DNA of 64,000 nt from Gammaproteobacteria bacterium (lineage in GTDB: Bacteria; Pseudomonadota; Gammaproteobacteria; Arenicellales; Poriferihabitantaceae), in assembly GCA_024644945.1 (NCBI GenBank), contig JAHEGU010000002.1, forward strand, positions 1 through 64,000. Reading direction: 5' to 3'. The translations under genes and the position numbers were made by a program. A model generated the notes under the pieces. That model did not search any database. It worked only from the letters and a program-made list of their open reading frames with translations, and was not told the DNA's origin. Positions 8,407 through 18,863 of the stretch are shown here, one piece after another; the stretch's first letter is position 1; each line of letters opens with the position of its first letter.

Positions 8407-9555
8407 TTGAATCAAAACGCATTGCTGGCGCTTGAAGACGGTTCGGTTTTCCACGGAAAGTCTATTGGGGCGGAAGGAGTCAGTGTTGGAGAGGTGGTGT
8501 TCAATACCTCAATTACGGGATATCAGGAAATTCTTACCGATCCCTCTTATGCGAGTCAGGTTGTCACTCTGACTTATCCTCATATTGGAAACGTCGGTGT
8601 GAATGAAGAGGACGATGAGTCCAGATCAGTATTTTGTGCAGGCCTTGTTATCAAAAACCTGCCGAGGTTGCACAGCAGCTGGCGTGCCGAGAAATCATTA
8701 CCGGAATACTTGAAGCAAAAAGGTGTGGTTGCCATCAGCGACATCGACACTCGAAAATTGACACGATTGCTGCGCACGAGCGGGGCACAAAATGGATGCC
8801 TGATGGCCGGCGCAGTTCTTGATCAGGCATATGGTTTGGAAAAAGCGCGGGAATTTCCGGGCCTGGGCGGTATGGATTTGGCCAAAGTGGTGTCAACCGC
8901 GGAGAGTTATCACTGGAATACCGGCCGGCAGGATGGAGTGTGGCGACTTGATGGTGGCCATGTGGCAGCACCAGATTCAAGGTTTCGGGTAGTAGCTTAT
9001 GATTTTGGTATCAAACTGAATATTCTGAGGCTTCTAGCTGATAGGGGATGTGAAGTTACGGTGGTGCCAGCACAGACTAAGGCTGCAGATATTCTTTCAC
9101 AACACCCAGACGGGGTGTTTCTGTCCAATGGCCCCGGGGATCCGGAACCTTGTGACTATGCAATAGAGGCCATTAGAGATGTTGTCAATAACAATATTCC
9201 TGTTTTTGGAATCTGCCTAGGACATCAACTTCTTTCTCTCGCCAGCGGTGCACTCACCGAAAAAATGAAATTTGGTCACCACGGGGCCAATCATCCGGTT
9301 CAAGACATTGATAGTGGTCGTGTGTGGATCACTAGCCAGAATCACGGTTTTACAGTTAACGAGGGGAGCTTGCCTGAAAATATCAGAGTGACACACCGTT
9401 CACTGTTCGACGGAACAGTGCAGGGAATAGAAAGAACTGACAAACCCGCTTTTTCGTTTCAGGGCCATCCTGAAGCAAGTCCAGGACCTAAGGATATCAA
9501 TCCACTGTTTGATAGATTCGTCTCCATGATGGAAAAATACAGGGAGACCCGATAA
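8407..9555 (+). CDS. carA: Carbamoyl-phosphate synthase, small (glutaminase) subunit
   Basis: Hydrolyses glutamine and passes ammonia to CarB for carbamoyl-phosphate synthesis, used by pyrimidine and arginine pathways. The 382-residue protein has the CPSase small-chain N-terminal domain and a class I glutamine amidotransferase domain. The nucleophile is C270 in GICLGHQ, with the H354/E356 pair in QGHPEASPG. It starts at TTG: GAGGGAG at 8394-8400 is a strong ribosome-binding site placed 6 bases before it, and no ATG lies nearby in frame. The stop shares one base with the carB start, the usual coupling for this heterodimer. Confidence 0.96.
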   Translation: MNQNALLALEDGSVFHGKSIGAEGVSVGEVVFNTSITGYQEILTDPSYASQVVTLTYPHIGNVGVNEEDDESRSVFCAGLVIKNLPRLHSSWRAEKSLPEYLKQKGVVAISDIDTRKLTRLLRTSGAQNGCLMAGAVLDQAYGLEKAREFPGLGGMDLAKVVSTAESYHWNTGRQDGVWRLDGGHVAAPDSRFRVVAYDFGIKLNILRLLADRGCEVTVVPAQTKAADILSQHPDGVFLSNGPGDPEPCDYAIEAIRDVVNNNIPVFGICLGHQLLSLASGALTEKMKFGHHGANHPVQDIDSGRVWITSQNHGFTVNEGSLPENIRVTHRSLFDGTVQGIERTDKPAFSFQGHPEASPGPKDINPLFDRFVSMMEKYRETR

Positions 9556-12500
9556 TGGGTAAGCGAACGGATATCAAGTCAGTTCTCATCATCGGAGCGG
9601 GTCCAATCGTTATCGGTCAGGCCTGCGAATTTGATTATTCCGGTGTACAGGCTTGCAAAGCGCTGAAGGAAGAAGGCTACCGCGTGATCCTGGTCAATTC
9701 CAATCCCGCCACAATCATGACGGATCCCGATTTTGCGGATGCAACCTATATTGAACCGATTCACTGGGCGACCCTTGAAAAAGTGATCGAGGTGGAGCGG
9801 CCTGATGCGATCTTACCTACCATGGGTGGTCAAACCGGTTTGAACTGCGCGTTGGATCTGCATCGACACGGGGTTCTAGAAAAATTTGGCGTAGAAATGA
9901 TTGGCGCAAGACGCGAAGCTATAGATATGGCTGAAGATCGTGACCTCTTTCGAAAAGCGATGCGGAGAATCGGGTTGGAGACGGTAAATGGTGAAATAGC
10001 CCACGATCTGGATCAGGCGCGGGCTGTTCTTGAGAATATTGGATTTCCAGCAATAATCAGACCATCATTTACTCTTGGCGGCACAGGCGGCGGAATTGCA
10101 TACAACCATGATGAGTTTGATGATATATGTCTCCGCGGCCTGGACGCTTCTCCGACTAAGGAACTACTGATCGAAGAAAGCATTCTTGGTTGGAAAGAAT
10201 TTGAAATGGAGGTAGTCCGAGATAAAGCGGATAACTGCATCATTGTATGTTCGATCGAAAATTTCGATCCGATGGGCGTGCATACAGGAGATTCAATCAC
10301 CGTGGCACCATCTCAAACTCTGACTGACAAGGAGTATCAGATTATGCGCGATGCGAGTATTGCCGTACTGCGAGAAATTGGCGTCGATACCGGCGGATCA
10401 AACGTGCAGTTTGCGATCAATCCGGAAAATGGGCGAATGATCATTATTGAAATGAATCCTCGGGTTTCTCGCTCTTCCGCACTGGCTTCAAAGGCTACAG
10501 GATTTCCAATTGCAAAAGTTGCTGCCAAACTGGCGGTCGGATTCACGCTGGATCAACTACAAAACGATATTACCGGGGGTGCCACGCCTGCATCATTTGA
10601 GCCCACAATAGATTATGTTGTCACCAAAATTCCGCGCTTTGATTTTGAGAAATTTCCCCAGGCAGATGCCACCTTGACCACCCAGATGAAATCTGTGGGC
10701 GAGGTGATGGCAATTGGTCGTACCTTTCAGGAATCATTCCAGAAAGCGTTACGTGGTCTAGAAATTGGTAGCGATGGCCTTGATGAGTTGACACTAGAAG
10801 AGACGGGTGAACCGCTAGAGACTGCGCTGTCGGCAAAGCTTAGGGTGCCGGGAGCCGAGCGCGTCTGGTATCTTGCTGAAGCGTTTCGACATGGTATGGA
10901 TCTGGAGCAAATCTATAACATTTGCAGAATCGATCCGTGGTTTCTGGCGGAGTTCGAGGATATCGTACTGGCAGAAGCGGATATTAAGCGACAGACTCTC
11001 GAAGAAATCTCTCCAGATACATTTTGGGGATGGAAACGCATGGGATTTTCTGATCGCAGGCTGGCAAAACTCCTGTCAGTTGATGAACAGGACGTGCGAG
11101 ACTTTCGTTTTGCCAACGAAATACATCCAGTGTACAAGCGAGTGGATTCTTGCGCTGCGGAATTCGATACCTCAACTGCTTACTTGTATTCAAGTTATGA
11201 CGAGGAATGTGAAGCCGAGCCTTCTAATCGGCAAAAAATCATGGTGCTTGGAGGTGGCCCGAATCGAATAGGCCAAGGAATTGAGTTTGACTATTGTTGC
11301 GTACATGCATCCATGGCATTGCGTGAGGATGGATATGAAACTATTATGGTCAACTGTAATCCGGAGACTGTCTCCACAGATTATGATACTTCTGACCGGC
11401 TCTATTTCGAGCCTCTGACGCTCGAAGATGTACTCGAAATCGTGCGTGTGGAAAAACCTCAAGGTGTGATCGTGCAGTATGGCGGTCAGACGCCGCTCAA
11501 ACTTGCAAGGGGTCTGGAACAAGCGGGCACCGCGATAATTGGCACTAGCCCGGAGTCAATCCACAGGGCAGAGGACCGCGAATATTTTCAGAAGCTGCTC
11601 ACCGAGCTCAACTTGTTGCAGCCACCTAATCGCACCGCAAGTACAGCGGAGCAGGCACTGGTCCTTGCTGAAGAAATAGGTTACCCACTTGTGGTGAGGC
11701 CTTCTTATGTGCTTGGGGGCAGGGCCATGGAAATCGTTTACAGTGCAGAGGATCTTTATACTTACATGACCTCAGCTTTAAGGGTGTCATTTGATTCACC
11801 AGTTCTGCTAGATCGTTTCCTTAATGACGCGATTGAAGTGGACGTAGATGCGATTTGTGATGGTGAGCAGGTAATTATCGGGGGCATAATGGAGCATATT
11901 GAGGAAGCGGGTGTCCATTCAGGAGACTCCGCGTGTTCATTGCCACCCTTCAGCCTGAGCAAATCGGTGCAACAAGAGTTGACGCGTCAAACCAAAGAGA
12001 TGGCGATGGCCCTGAATGTCATTGGCCTAATGAATGTGCAGTTCGCGGTAAAGGGTGATGAGATTTATGTGCTGGAAGTGAATCCACGGGCTTCAAGAAC
12101 GGTGCCTTTTGTGTCAAAGGCCACAGCCAGGCCACTGGCTAAGATTGCAGCGTGTTGCATGGCAGGGAAATCGCTCGAAGCTCAGAAAATCGCTGAAACA
12201 TGGGAACCGAATTTCTACTCGGTCAAGGAGGCAGTGTTCCCATTTATAAAGTTTCCCGGAGTCGATACCGTCCTGGGTCCAGAAATGAAGAGTACTGGTG
12301 AAGTGATGGGGATTGGCGAATCCTTCGGCGACGCTTTTGATAAAGCTACTCAAGCTGCTGGCTCGATAGTTCCTCGAGAGGGTAAGGTCTTAATCAGTCT
12401 TCGGAATGAAGATCAGGGTGCCTCCGTTGGGCTCGCGCAATACTTTTCGAATAATGGATTTGAAATTGTTGCCACTGATGGAACTTCAAAAGTTTTTAGC

Positions 12501-12776
12501 ACGGCTGGAATACCGGTTACTAGAGTTAATAAGGTCAAAGAAGGCAGACCCCATGTGGTCGACCGTATAAAAAACAACGACTTTGATTTGATCATCAACA
12601 CCACTTCTGACAAGCAAAGCCTTAAGGATTCCTATACAATTCGTCGAGAAGCCCTGTTGCACAAGGTTACTTACTTCACCACCCTTGCCGGGGCAAGGGC
12701 CGCAGTGGAGGCACACCGAGCCGCAGGCAAAATATCAATAAATAGACTTCAGTCACTTCACCAGCGAGCCGATTAG
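9555..12776 (+). CDS. carB: Carbamoyl-phosphate synthase, large subunit
   Basis: The 1073-residue synthetase subunit makes carbamoyl phosphate from bicarbonate, ammonia and two ATP. Two homologous ATP-grasp halves are visible, each opening with a pre-ATP-grasp strand ([18 protein letters not shown] near residue 14, and [17 protein letters not shown] in the middle). Each half has its own NPR motif ([18 protein letters not shown] and [18 protein letters not shown]). An MGS-like allosteric domain follows at about residues 935-1070, the site where UMP and ornithine act in enteric enzymes. The length equals that of the E. coli protein. No truncation or unusual residue was seen. Confidence 0.98.
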   Translation: MGKRTDIKSVLIIGAGPIVIGQACEFDYSGVQACKALKEEGYRVILVNSNPATIMTDPDFADATYIEPIHWATLEKVIEVERPDAILPTMGGQTGLNCALDLHRHGVLEKFGVEMIGARREAIDMAEDRDLFRKAMRRIGLETVNGEIAHDLDQARAVLENIGFPAIIRPSFTLGGTGGGIAYNHDEFDDICLRGLDASPTKELLIEESILGWKEFEMEVVRDKADNCIIVCSIENFDPMGVHTGDSITVAPSQTLTDKEYQIMRDASIAVLREIGVDTGGSNVQFAINPENGRMIIIEMNPRVSRSSALASKATGFPIAKVAAKLAVGFTLDQLQNDITGGATPASFEPTIDYVVTKIPRFDFEKFPQADATLTTQMKSVGEVMAIGRTFQESFQKALRGLEIGSDGLDELTLEETGEPLETALSAKLRVPGAERVWYLAEAFRHGMDLEQIYNICRIDPWFLAEFEDIVLAEADIKRQTLEEISPDTFWGWKRMGFSDRRLAKLLSVDEQDVRDFRFANEIHPVYKRVDSCAAEFDTSTAYLYSSYDEECEAEPSNRQKIMVLGGGPNRIGQGIEFDYCCVHASMALREDGYETIMVNCNPETVSTDYDTSDRLYFEPLTLEDVLEIVRVEKPQGVIVQYGGQTPLKLARGLEQAGTAIIGTSPESIHRAEDREYFQKLLTELNLLQPPNRTASTAEQALVLAEEIGYPLVVRPSYVLGGRAMEIVYSAEDLYTYMTSALRVSFDSPVLLDRFLNDAIEVDVDAICDGEQVIIGGIMEHIEEAGVHSGDSACSLPPFSLSKSVQQELTRQTKEMAMALNVIGLMNVQFAVKGDEIYVLEVNPRASRTVPFVSKATARPLAKIAACCMAGKSLEAQKIAETWEPNFYSVKEAVFPFIKFPGVDTVLGPEMKSTGEVMGIGESFGDAFDKATQAAGSIVPREGKVLISLRNEDQGASVGLAQYFSNNGFEIVATDGTSKVFSTAGIPVTRVNKVKEGRPHVVDRIKNNDFDLIINTTSDKQSLKDSYTIRREALLHKVTYFTTLAGARAAVEAHRAAGKISINRLQSLHQRAD

Positions 12777-12827
12777 GCATTAATTTAAACTGAACAGCTG
12801 GAAATCGACTGAGGCTGGAATTTGCCG

Positions 12828-13310
12828 ATGAACATCGAACGAGTAATACTGACCAGCGCCGGAGCCGAAAAATTGCGGGCCGAGCTGAAAAATCTGAAGA
12901 GCGTGCAAAGACCCAAAGTTATCGCGGCGATAGCGGAAGCCAGGTCCCATGGGGACCTGTCTGAAAACGCTGAATACGATGCAGCCAAGGAGCAACAGGG
13001 ATTCATAGAAGGTCGTATCGCCGAGCTTGAAGGCAGCCTGTCGATTGCTGAAGTAATAGACCCCGGAAGTTTAGCCAACTCGGGTAAAGTGGTATTTGGT
13101 GTCAAGGTAGATCTTTATGATGAGGGAAAAGATTCTGAAGTTACCTATCAGCTGGTAGGTAACCTGGAAGCAGATCTTGAACACGGTAAAATCTCTATCA
13201 GCTCACCTATTGGTAAAGCTCTACTTGGCAAGGAGGAGGGTGATGAAGTAGAGGTTGATGCGCCAGGCGGTAAGCGAGTTTATGAGATATTAAAGGTCAA
13301 TTACGTTTAA
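12828..13310 (+). CDS. greA: Transcription elongation factor GreA
   Basis: A 160-residue factor that enters the RNA polymerase secondary channel and stimulates cleavage of backtracked RNA. The N-terminal coiled coil carries the acidic tip typical of the family ([20 protein letters not shown], about residues 37-56), followed by the FKBP-like C-terminal domain ending in [13 protein letters not shown] at 12828 is taken as the start because it gives the family's usual N-terminus; an in-frame TTG two codons earlier is possible. It lies 51 bp after carB, the position known from other gammaproteobacteria, and is probably on the same transcript. Confidence 0.95.
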   Translation: MNIERVILTSAGAEKLRAELKNLKSVQRPKVIAAIAEARSHGDLSENAEYDAAKEQQGFIEGRIAELEGSLSIAEVIDPGSLANSGKVVFGVKVDLYDEGKDSEVTYQLVGNLEADLEHGKISISSPIGKALLGKEEGDEVEVDAPGGKRVYEILKVNYV

Positions 13311-13333
13311 GTTGCGCCTAGGCCCTCTGTGCC

Positions 13334-14197
13334 ATGAAACCGTTGGATGTGATTCTGGCCGTGCTGGTGCCAGTAATATGGGGAATGGGTTTTGTCGTTG
13401 CAAAGGCGGCAATGGAGCACTTTCCGCCAATCCTGTTAATGGCCCTCCGTTTTAGTGTCACCGCGCTGGTATTAGTATGGTGGTTTCGCCCGCCGAAAGG
13501 CATTCTAATGGATTTATTCTGGATAGCCATGGTGAGCGCAGCACTGCAATACAGTCTTACCTTTACCGGGCTAAAGGAGATTGATGCCTCAACAGCCGCA
13601 CTCCTAGTGCAGCTAGAAGTGCCTTTTGGAGTGCTGATGGGATATCTGGTTTTTCATGACCGGATAACTACATGGCAAGTAATCGGCATGGTGCTGGCCT
13701 TCGCGGGAACAACGCTGATTGTAGGCGAGCCATCTCTTGCCAACAGTATGTTTCATATGATGTTGGTGATTGCAGGTGCCTTTACCTGGTCCGTAGGTCA
13801 GGTAATGCTGAAACGTCTTGGTGTTGTGGGTGGATTCACTTTGATAACCTGGGTCGCGGTACTAGCCACCCCGCAACTTTTTATTGCTTCATTTGTGATT
13901 GAAACAGGCCAGTGGGAGGCGATTCGAACTGCATATTGGGGAGTTTGGATGGCGGTTGTCTATCTTGGAATAATTATGACCGCGTTAGGCTATGCAATGT
14001 GGTATCACTTGCTGGGCAAATACCCGGTGGGCCATGTCATGCCGTTTTTACTACTGTTACCTGTGGCGGCAGTAGCGGGGGGAGTTCTGTTTCTTGATGA
14101 AATCCTGACAACAACAATATTGATTGGAGGTGTACTTTCCTTGTCTGGCGTTGCGATCATTACGATCATAGGGCAGAGGCGGCGCCGACTGAAGTAG
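13334..14197 (+). CDS. EamA/DMT-family transporter
   Basis: A 287-residue inner-membrane protein of ten predicted helices arranged as two EamA repeats, the layout of drug/metabolite transporters. The first repeat begins VLVPVIWGMGFVVAKAA and ends near GTTLIVGEP; the second covers about residues 137-280. Family members export amino acids, nucleosides and other metabolites. No substrate can be assigned. It starts 23 bp after greA. Confidence 0.82.
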   Translation: MKPLDVILAVLVPVIWGMGFVVAKAAMEHFPPILLMALRFSVTALVLVWWFRPPKGILMDLFWIAMVSAALQYSLTFTGLKEIDASTAALLVQLEVPFGVLMGYLVFHDRITTWQVIGMVLAFAGTTLIVGEPSLANSMFHMMLVIAGAFTWSVGQVMLKRLGVVGGFTLITWVAVLATPQLFIASFVIETGQWEAIRTAYWGVWMAVVYLGIIMTALGYAMWYHLLGKYPVGHVMPFLLLLPVAAVAGGVLFLDEILTTTILIGGVLSLSGVAIITIIGQRRRRLK

Positions 14198-14284
14198 TTT
14201 GGCAGAAAAAGTATCGCAACAATGGCGTCTCCTCACCAGGCATCTTTGGTTAAAATTAGTTTGTGCATAAATGAGATGTGATCC

Positions 14285-16060
14285 GTGACTACCGACCAGA
14301 TAATTCTTTTCAGTCTGTTAGGCGTTATTTTTGGCCTGCTGATTTGGGGAAAGATTCGCTATGACCTGATAGCCTTTGGCGCGTTGACGGTTGCAGTGGT
14401 GATTGGTGTGGTACCGCATAATCAGGCTTTCGAAGGATTTGGACACCATGCAACAATGATCATTGCGCTTGTTTTGGTGGTCAGTCGAGGGCTTTCAAAT
14501 TCCGGGGCAATTGAACTGATCGCTCGGTATGTCGTAGATGCAGGGCGGTCGCTGTTTATGCATATTAGCGTGATGTCTGCGGTGGCCGCGGCGCTATCAG
14601 CGTTAATGAATAACGTTGCCGCATTAGCGCTTCTTATGCCCATTGATATGCAGGCGGCCAGTAAGGCTAAACGCAGTCCTGCACTGAGTCTTATGCCACT
14701 CTCCTTTGCCTCTATTCTTGGAGGTCTTATCACCCTCATCGGGACTCCTCCAAACATTATTATCGCCAGCTTTAGAGAGCAGGCGATGGGGGAACCATTT
14801 GGTATGTTCGACTTTACGCCAGTCGGACTCGTGACCGCGTTGGTTGGTGTTGCATTTATTGCCCTGGTTGGCTGGAGGCTCATACCCGTAAGTAGTTCCG
14901 CCAGGAGCGCGGCCGAAACATTGTTTCAGATTCAGGAATATGTTGCTGAGGTCAGGGTGGGAGAAAACTCTTCGGTCGTCGGACAGCTTGTGAAAGATCT
15001 TGACGCTTCTGCCGAGGAGGCGGATGTCGTGATCGTTGGATTGGTGCGAAATGGAAAGCGAGTGCCGGGTCGTGCGCGACGACAACAGATTCGGCAGGGA
15101 GACTTGCTGGTGATCGAGGCCAATGCAGATTCGATCGACGCGTTTGTTGGTGCATTGAAACTGGAGTATCAGGGGTCAGAGAACCACGGAGGAATCGTTG
15201 GTGAGGATCTGTCGCTGATCGAGGTAGTGGTGCCAGAAAACGCGCGGATTGAGGGTCGAACTGCGCTGAGTGTCAAATTGATGTATAGGCATGGAGTAAC
15301 ACTGCTTGGTGTATCAAGACAGGGTAAAGCGTTTCGTGATCGTGTGCGCAAGCTGACAATAAAAGCAGGCGATGTGCTGCTATTGTTAGGCCCGAGCGAG
15401 CGTCTCAACGACGTCGCGATCTGGTTAGGGGGGCTGCCTCTTCAGGCGCGTGACCTTCAGGTGGTTCAACGGAATAAGGCCTGGATTGCGGTGACAAGTT
15501 TTGCGCTTGCGATCAGTGCCGCAACTGCAGGAATCATCCATCTGCCGGAAGCGCTTGCGCTTGTCTGCATTATTATGGTCGGTTTCAATATTGTACCCTT
15601 GCGGGAGATATATACTTCTATCGAATGGCCGGTAATTGTTTTACTGGGTTCGATGATTCCAATTGGAAAGGCTCTTGAAGCTTCAGGTGGCACAGCATTG
15701 ATCGCTTCAGAGATCGTCAATGTTTCCGCACAGTACGGTCCTTATGTTGTCTTGACGCTGCTGATGATCGTTACGATGACGTTGTCCGATGTGCTGAATA
15801 ACACTGCGACTACTGTAATTGCCGCGCCAATCGCTATTGATATCGCGCACCGTCTGGGGGTGAATCCGGACCCGTTTCTGATGGCCGTTGCGGTAGCCGC
15901 TTCCTGTGCATTTCTGACGCCGATTGGTCATAAGAATAACACCCTGATCATGGGCCCCGGTGGGTATCGCTTTGGTGACTACTGGCGAATGGGGATTCCA
16001 TTGGAAATCATTGTTATCATGGTTTCGATACCTATGATCATATTGGTGTGGCCTTTTTGA
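14285..16060 (+). CDS. SLC13/DASS-family anion transporter with internal RCK-C (TrkA-C) domains
   Basis: A 591-residue secondary transporter with two membrane halves separated by a cytosolic insert. Each half bears the family's hairpin motif: NNVAALALLMP with IGTPPNIII in the first, and NNTATTVIAAPIA with TPIGHKNNTLIMGPGGY in the second. Between them, about residues 210-400, are two TrkA-C-like domains (around SLIEVVVPENARIEGRT for the second). This arrangement is common among SLC13 proteins that take up sulfate, dicarboxylates or related anions driven by sodium. The start is GTG at 14285. The tungstate system follows, but there is no direct evidence of a shared substrate; sulfate is a reasonable but unproven guess. 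Confidence 0.82.
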   Translation: MTTDQIILFSLLGVIFGLLIWGKIRYDLIAFGALTVAVVIGVVPHNQAFEGFGHHATMIIALVLVVSRGLSNSGAIELIARYVVDAGRSLFMHISVMSAVAAALSALMNNVAALALLMPIDMQAASKAKRSPALSLMPLSFASILGGLITLIGTPPNIIIASFREQAMGEPFGMFDFTPVGLVTALVGVAFIALVGWRLIPVSSSARSAAETLFQIQEYVAEVRVGENSSVVGQLVKDLDASAEEADVVIVGLVRNGKRVPGRARRQQIRQGDLLVIEANADSIDAFVGALKLEYQGSENHGGIVGEDLSLIEVVVPENARIEGRTALSVKLMYRHGVTLLGVSRQGKAFRDRVRKLTIKAGDVLLLLGPSERLNDVAIWLGGLPLQARDLQVVQRNKAWIAVTSFALAISAATAGIIHLPEALALVCIIMVGFNIVPLREIYTSIEWPVIVLLGSMIPIGKALEASGGTALIASEIVNVSAQYGPYVVLTLLMIVTMTLSDVLNNTATTVIAAPIAIDIAHRLGVNPDPFLMAVAVAASCAFLTPIGHKNNTLIMGPGGYRFGDYWRMGIPLEIIVIMVSIPMIILVWPF

Positions 16061-16386
16061 ATTAGTAAGACAGTATCTTTGCAGTGAACCAGTTTCAATC
16101 GCAGTAGGTTCAATTTTAGATATGGGGATTCAAAGTTCACCTAGCGCTCGGTGCTGTATATTTTCGTGAAAGATATGTAGATCGTTGCCTCCGAAGCTGC
16201 CTGTGATGACTTTCCGATACAGTTATCAGAGGCATGTCACTCGCTATTTACGGGTCAAGTAAATCTGGTTACGGAAGCGAAGATGACACTGCAGTCAAGA
16301 GAGAATATGTGCGACAGGGCAATATCAATCTGCCAGAAGTGATTGGCGATGGTTCGCTTTCTAAAGCTCCTGCTTTTGCTAAATTA

Positions 16387-16410
16387 ATATATGTAATAAA
16401 ATACATATAT
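16387..16410 (+). promoter_or_regulatory. Operator-like palindrome 1 upstream of tupBCA
   Basis: A perfect inverted repeat: ATATATGTA (16387-16395) and TACATATAT (16402-16410) around a 6-bp spacer. It shares the core ATATGTA-N6-TACATAT with the second palindrome. Size, AT-rich half-sites and 6-bp spacing resemble ModE-type operators, and a ModE-like regulator is encoded at 18864-19937. Confidence 0.6.
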
Positions 16411-16452
16411 ACTTCTATGAAGACATGAATTAAATTAGGTAATATCTGTTTA

Positions 16453-16472
16453 ATATGTAAATAATTACATAT
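16453..16472 (+). promoter_or_regulatory. Operator-like palindrome 2, abutting the tupB start codon
   Basis: A perfect inverted repeat: ATATGTAA (16453-16460) and TTACATAT (16465-16472), again fitting ATATGTA-N6-TACATAT. Its centre lies 64 bp from that of palindrome 1, close to six helical turns. The right arm ends at the base before the tupB ATG, so a bound regulator would cover the ribosome-binding region; no Shine-Dalgarno sequence is visible there. Confidence 0.6.
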
Positions 16473-17171
16473 ATGTCGACCTTTTCTTCCTCATTCTCAA
16501 CCGCGGTAGATTTAGTACTGACTGCGAATCCTGAGCTTGCGGAAATTGTTTTTCTATCGCTCAGAGTCAGCCTCAGTGCAGTGCTGATTGCGACCGTGAT
16601 TGGCATGCCTTTGGGTGCGCTAATCGCAATACGGAGATTTCCTGGCAGGGCGACCATCGCCACTTTACTCAGCAGTCTAATGGGATTACCACCGGTGGTT
16701 CTCGGCCTGATCGTATACCTGTTGCTGTCCAGGGCCGGTCCATTAGGGGAGTATGGTCTGCTGTTTACACCGACGGCAATGGTTATGGCGCAGACGCTAC
16801 TTGTTCTTCCGATCATCGCCGCACTGACCCGACAGATACTGGCGGACCTGCACCAACATTACGATGAACAATTTCGATCGTTTCGGCTTAGTGGTTGGAA
16901 GGGTATTCAAACGCTGCTATGGGAGGGCCGGTTCAGTTTGCTTACGGCATTGCTTGCGGGGTTCGGGCGTGCGAGCGCAGAAGTAGGTGCAGTGATGATT
17001 GTCGGCGGTAACATTAATCATGTTACTCGCGTGATGACTACCACTATAGCGATGGAAACCAGCAAAGGAGACTTCAGCTTGGCTTTGGCTCTTGGAATTA
17101 TCCTGATTCTTCTGGTGCTCAGCGTAAACATTTTAGTGTCGCTGATACAGGCAATGGAGACCGAAACTTGA
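16473..17171 (+). CDS. tupB: Tungstate ABC transporter, permease
   Basis: A 232-residue permease with five to six helices. The ABC-binding EAA-type loop lies around residues 148-170 (SGWKGIQTLLWEGRFSLL) with the conserved GFGRASAEVGAVMIVGGN segment after it, as in TupB/ModB-like permeases. The tungstate assignment follows from the cognate binding protein downstream. The ATG directly follows palindrome 2 and has no visible Shine-Dalgarno sequence, unlike most genes in the window. It overlaps tupC by 4 bp. Permease, ATPase, binding protein is one of the usual tup gene orders. Confidence 0.88.
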   Translation: MSTFSSSFSTAVDLVLTANPELAEIVFLSLRVSLSAVLIATVIGMPLGALIAIRRFPGRATIATLLSSLMGLPPVVLGLIVYLLLSRAGPLGEYGLLFTPTAMVMAQTLLVLPIIAALTRQILADLHQHYDEQFRSFRLSGWKGIQTLLWEGRFSLLTALLAGFGRASAEVGAVMIVGGNINHVTRVMTTTIAMETSKGDFSLALALGIILILLVLSVNILVSLIQAMETET

Positions 17172-17968
17172 GAGACAAAAACAGATTGCATTTAGTGCAT
17201 GATATCGGCGCGAAGCCAAGCTACGAATATGATTTACGTTCGTCTTCTACTGCGGGCGGAATATTGCCCCTTGAGCTGGTAGATATAGGATACGAAGTTG
17301 CTGGGCATTGGCTGCTTTCTGAGATTAATCTGAAAATTGAGGATGATCGGTCTACCATTATTTTAGGACCTAATGGAGCAGGTAAAACGCTGTTGCTCCG
17401 AATATGTCACGGGCTGCTGGCGCCATCCAGAGGAAGTGTTCGCTGGCAGAATCCGAGTATGGCGAATTCTGCATCTGCACAGGCAATGGTTTTCCAGCGC
17501 CCGGTTATGTTGAGGCGTAGTGTAAAAAAAAATATTGAATACGCTATGAAAGTATGCGGCATAGACCCCGCATCCAGACCCCATCAGTTAGCCGCTGCGC
17601 TAGAGGTTTCCGGCCTGGAAAAACACGCGGAGCAGCGGGCTACTCATCTCTCGGGCGGCGAACAGCAACGATTGGCACTAGCGCGGTGTGTTGCGATTAA
17701 TCCAATGGTTTTGTTTCTCGATGAACCAACCGCTCATCTTGACCCCACTGCGACCCGCCAGATTGAGTCAATGATCGGTTCACTGCGAGATAGTGGGACC
17801 CAGATCATTATGGTGACCCATGATCTTGGGCAAGCCAGGCGTCTAGCCGACCGAGTTGTGTTCATGTATGACGGAAAAGTACTTGTATCCACAGAGGCGA
17901 TTGAATTTTTTAACAACCCCAGGAACCCTGAAGCTGCCGCGTTTCTCCAAGGCAACCTTTTATGGTAG
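17168..17968 (+). CDS. tupC: Tungstate ABC transporter, ATPase
   Basis: A 266-residue ABC ATPase powering the TupB permease. Walker A is GPNGAGKT (67-74), the signature LSGGEQQRLALAR, Walker B VLFLDEPTAHLD and the switch histidine in MVTHDLG. About 35 residues precede the usual start of the fold. The only start that overlaps tupB is TTG at 17168 and there is no in-frame ATG before the Walker A, so the N-terminal extension may be shorter than given. It lacks the C-terminal TOBE domain seen in ModC, consistent with a TupC type. Confidence 0.88.
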   Translation: MRDKNRLHLVHDIGAKPSYEYDLRSSSTAGGILPLELVDIGYEVAGHWLLSEINLKIEDDRSTIILGPNGAGKTLLLRICHGLLAPSRGSVRWQNPSMANSASAQAMVFQRPVMLRRSVKKNIEYAMKVCGIDPASRPHQLAAALEVSGLEKHAEQRATHLSGGEQQRLALARCVAINPMVLFLDEPTAHLDPTATRQIESMIGSLRDSGTQIIMVTHDLGQARRLADRVVFMYDGKVLVSTEAIEFFNNPRNPEAAAFLQGNLLW

Positions 17969-17999
17969 TCGCAATCCTTTATAAATTAATTAGTTCACA

Positions 18000-18833
18000 A
18001 TGACTCGCAACGACTTTTTAGAAAAATACGCGATCTTTTTATTTGTCTTGATCACCGGATCGAGCAACCTGCAGGCGGAGAGTCGATTTATTACCATTGC
18101 ATCCACCACCTCTACTGAAAACTCGGGTTTTTACGAGTACCTGCTACCGAGGTTTGCCAGTGATTTCGGAGTCGATGTACGTGTTGTGGCGGTGGGGACC
18201 GGTAAGGCGATCAAGATTGCAGAGAAAGGTGATGCTGATGTCCTTCTGGTACACCACAAACCATCTGAGGAAAAATTTGTTACAGAGGGATTTGGGATTG
18301 AACGATATGATGTGATGTACAACGATTTTGTCATCGTCGGGCCCAATTCAGATCCCGCAGGGGTGGCCGGATTCAACAGCGTGGGGAATGCATTACAAAG
18401 AATTGCTGACAGTAGCAGTATTTTTGTATCACGTGGGGACGATAGCGGCACACATAAAAAAGAATTGTCGTTATGGCAAGCAGTAGGGATAAATATATTA
18501 GAGCATGGCGGAACGTGGTATCGGGAAACCGGTTCGGGTATGGGGGCGACATTAAATGTTGCAGCAGGGATGGAAGGCTATGCGATGACGGATCGCTCCA
18601 CCTGGCTAAAGTTTTCCAATAAGGCCAACCTGAAAATTCTGGTCGAGGGAGATCCGATGTTGTTCAATCAGTATGGTGTAATATTAGTAAATCCGTCACT
18701 GCACTCTCATATAAAAGCTGCGGATGGCCAGTTTTTTATTGATTGGCTTATATCTGAGCCCGGTCAGCAGCTAATTAACCAATACAGAATTGAAGGTCAG
18801 CAGGCATTCTTTGCAAATGCCCCGATACAGTGA
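18000..18833 (+). CDS. tupA: Tungstate-binding periplasmic protein
   Basis: A 277-residue periplasmic binding protein that captures the oxyanion and delivers it to TupBC. A signal peptide of about 26 residues ends NLQA. The mature protein opens with the TupA oxyanion signature TTSTENSG (36-43), distinct from ModA and matching the TTTST-xx-SG pattern of tungstate proteins. Later conserved parts include GDADVLLVHH, VSRGDDSGTHKKE and YRETGSGMGATLN. It is 31 bp after tupC. Such proteins bind tungstate far more tightly than molybdate in studied cases, but selectivity here is inferred. Confidence 0.88.
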   Translation: MTRNDFLEKYAIFLFVLITGSSNLQAESRFITIASTTSTENSGFYEYLLPRFASDFGVDVRVVAVGTGKAIKIAEKGDADVLLVHHKPSEEKFVTEGFGIERYDVMYNDFVIVGPNSDPAGVAGFNSVGNALQRIADSSSIFVSRGDDSGTHKKELSLWQAVGINILEHGGTWYRETGSGMGATLNVAAGMEGYAMTDRSTWLKFSNKANLKILVEGDPMLFNQYGVILVNPSLHSHIKAADGQFFIDWLISEPGQQLINQYRIEGQQAFFANAPIQ

Positions 18834-18863
18834 TATGAAAATTCGGATCAGGATACTCGTATT

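Larger units (their letters stand above)
16061..16472 (+). other. Intergenic region upstream of tupB with operator-like palindromes
   Basis: 412 bp without a convincing gene. The last 90 bp are extremely AT-rich and hold the two palindromes listed separately. A 64-codon open frame at 16234-16428 runs through the first palindrome and resembles nothing I know, so I treat it as chance. I saw no clear terminator after the SLC13 gene and no molybdenum-cofactor riboswitch fold. Confidence 0.6.

Noticed and set aside
16234..16428. 64-codon open frame upstream of tupB
   Set aside because: It runs through operator-like palindrome 1, has no family resemblance, and no clear ribosome-binding site. Chance open frame.
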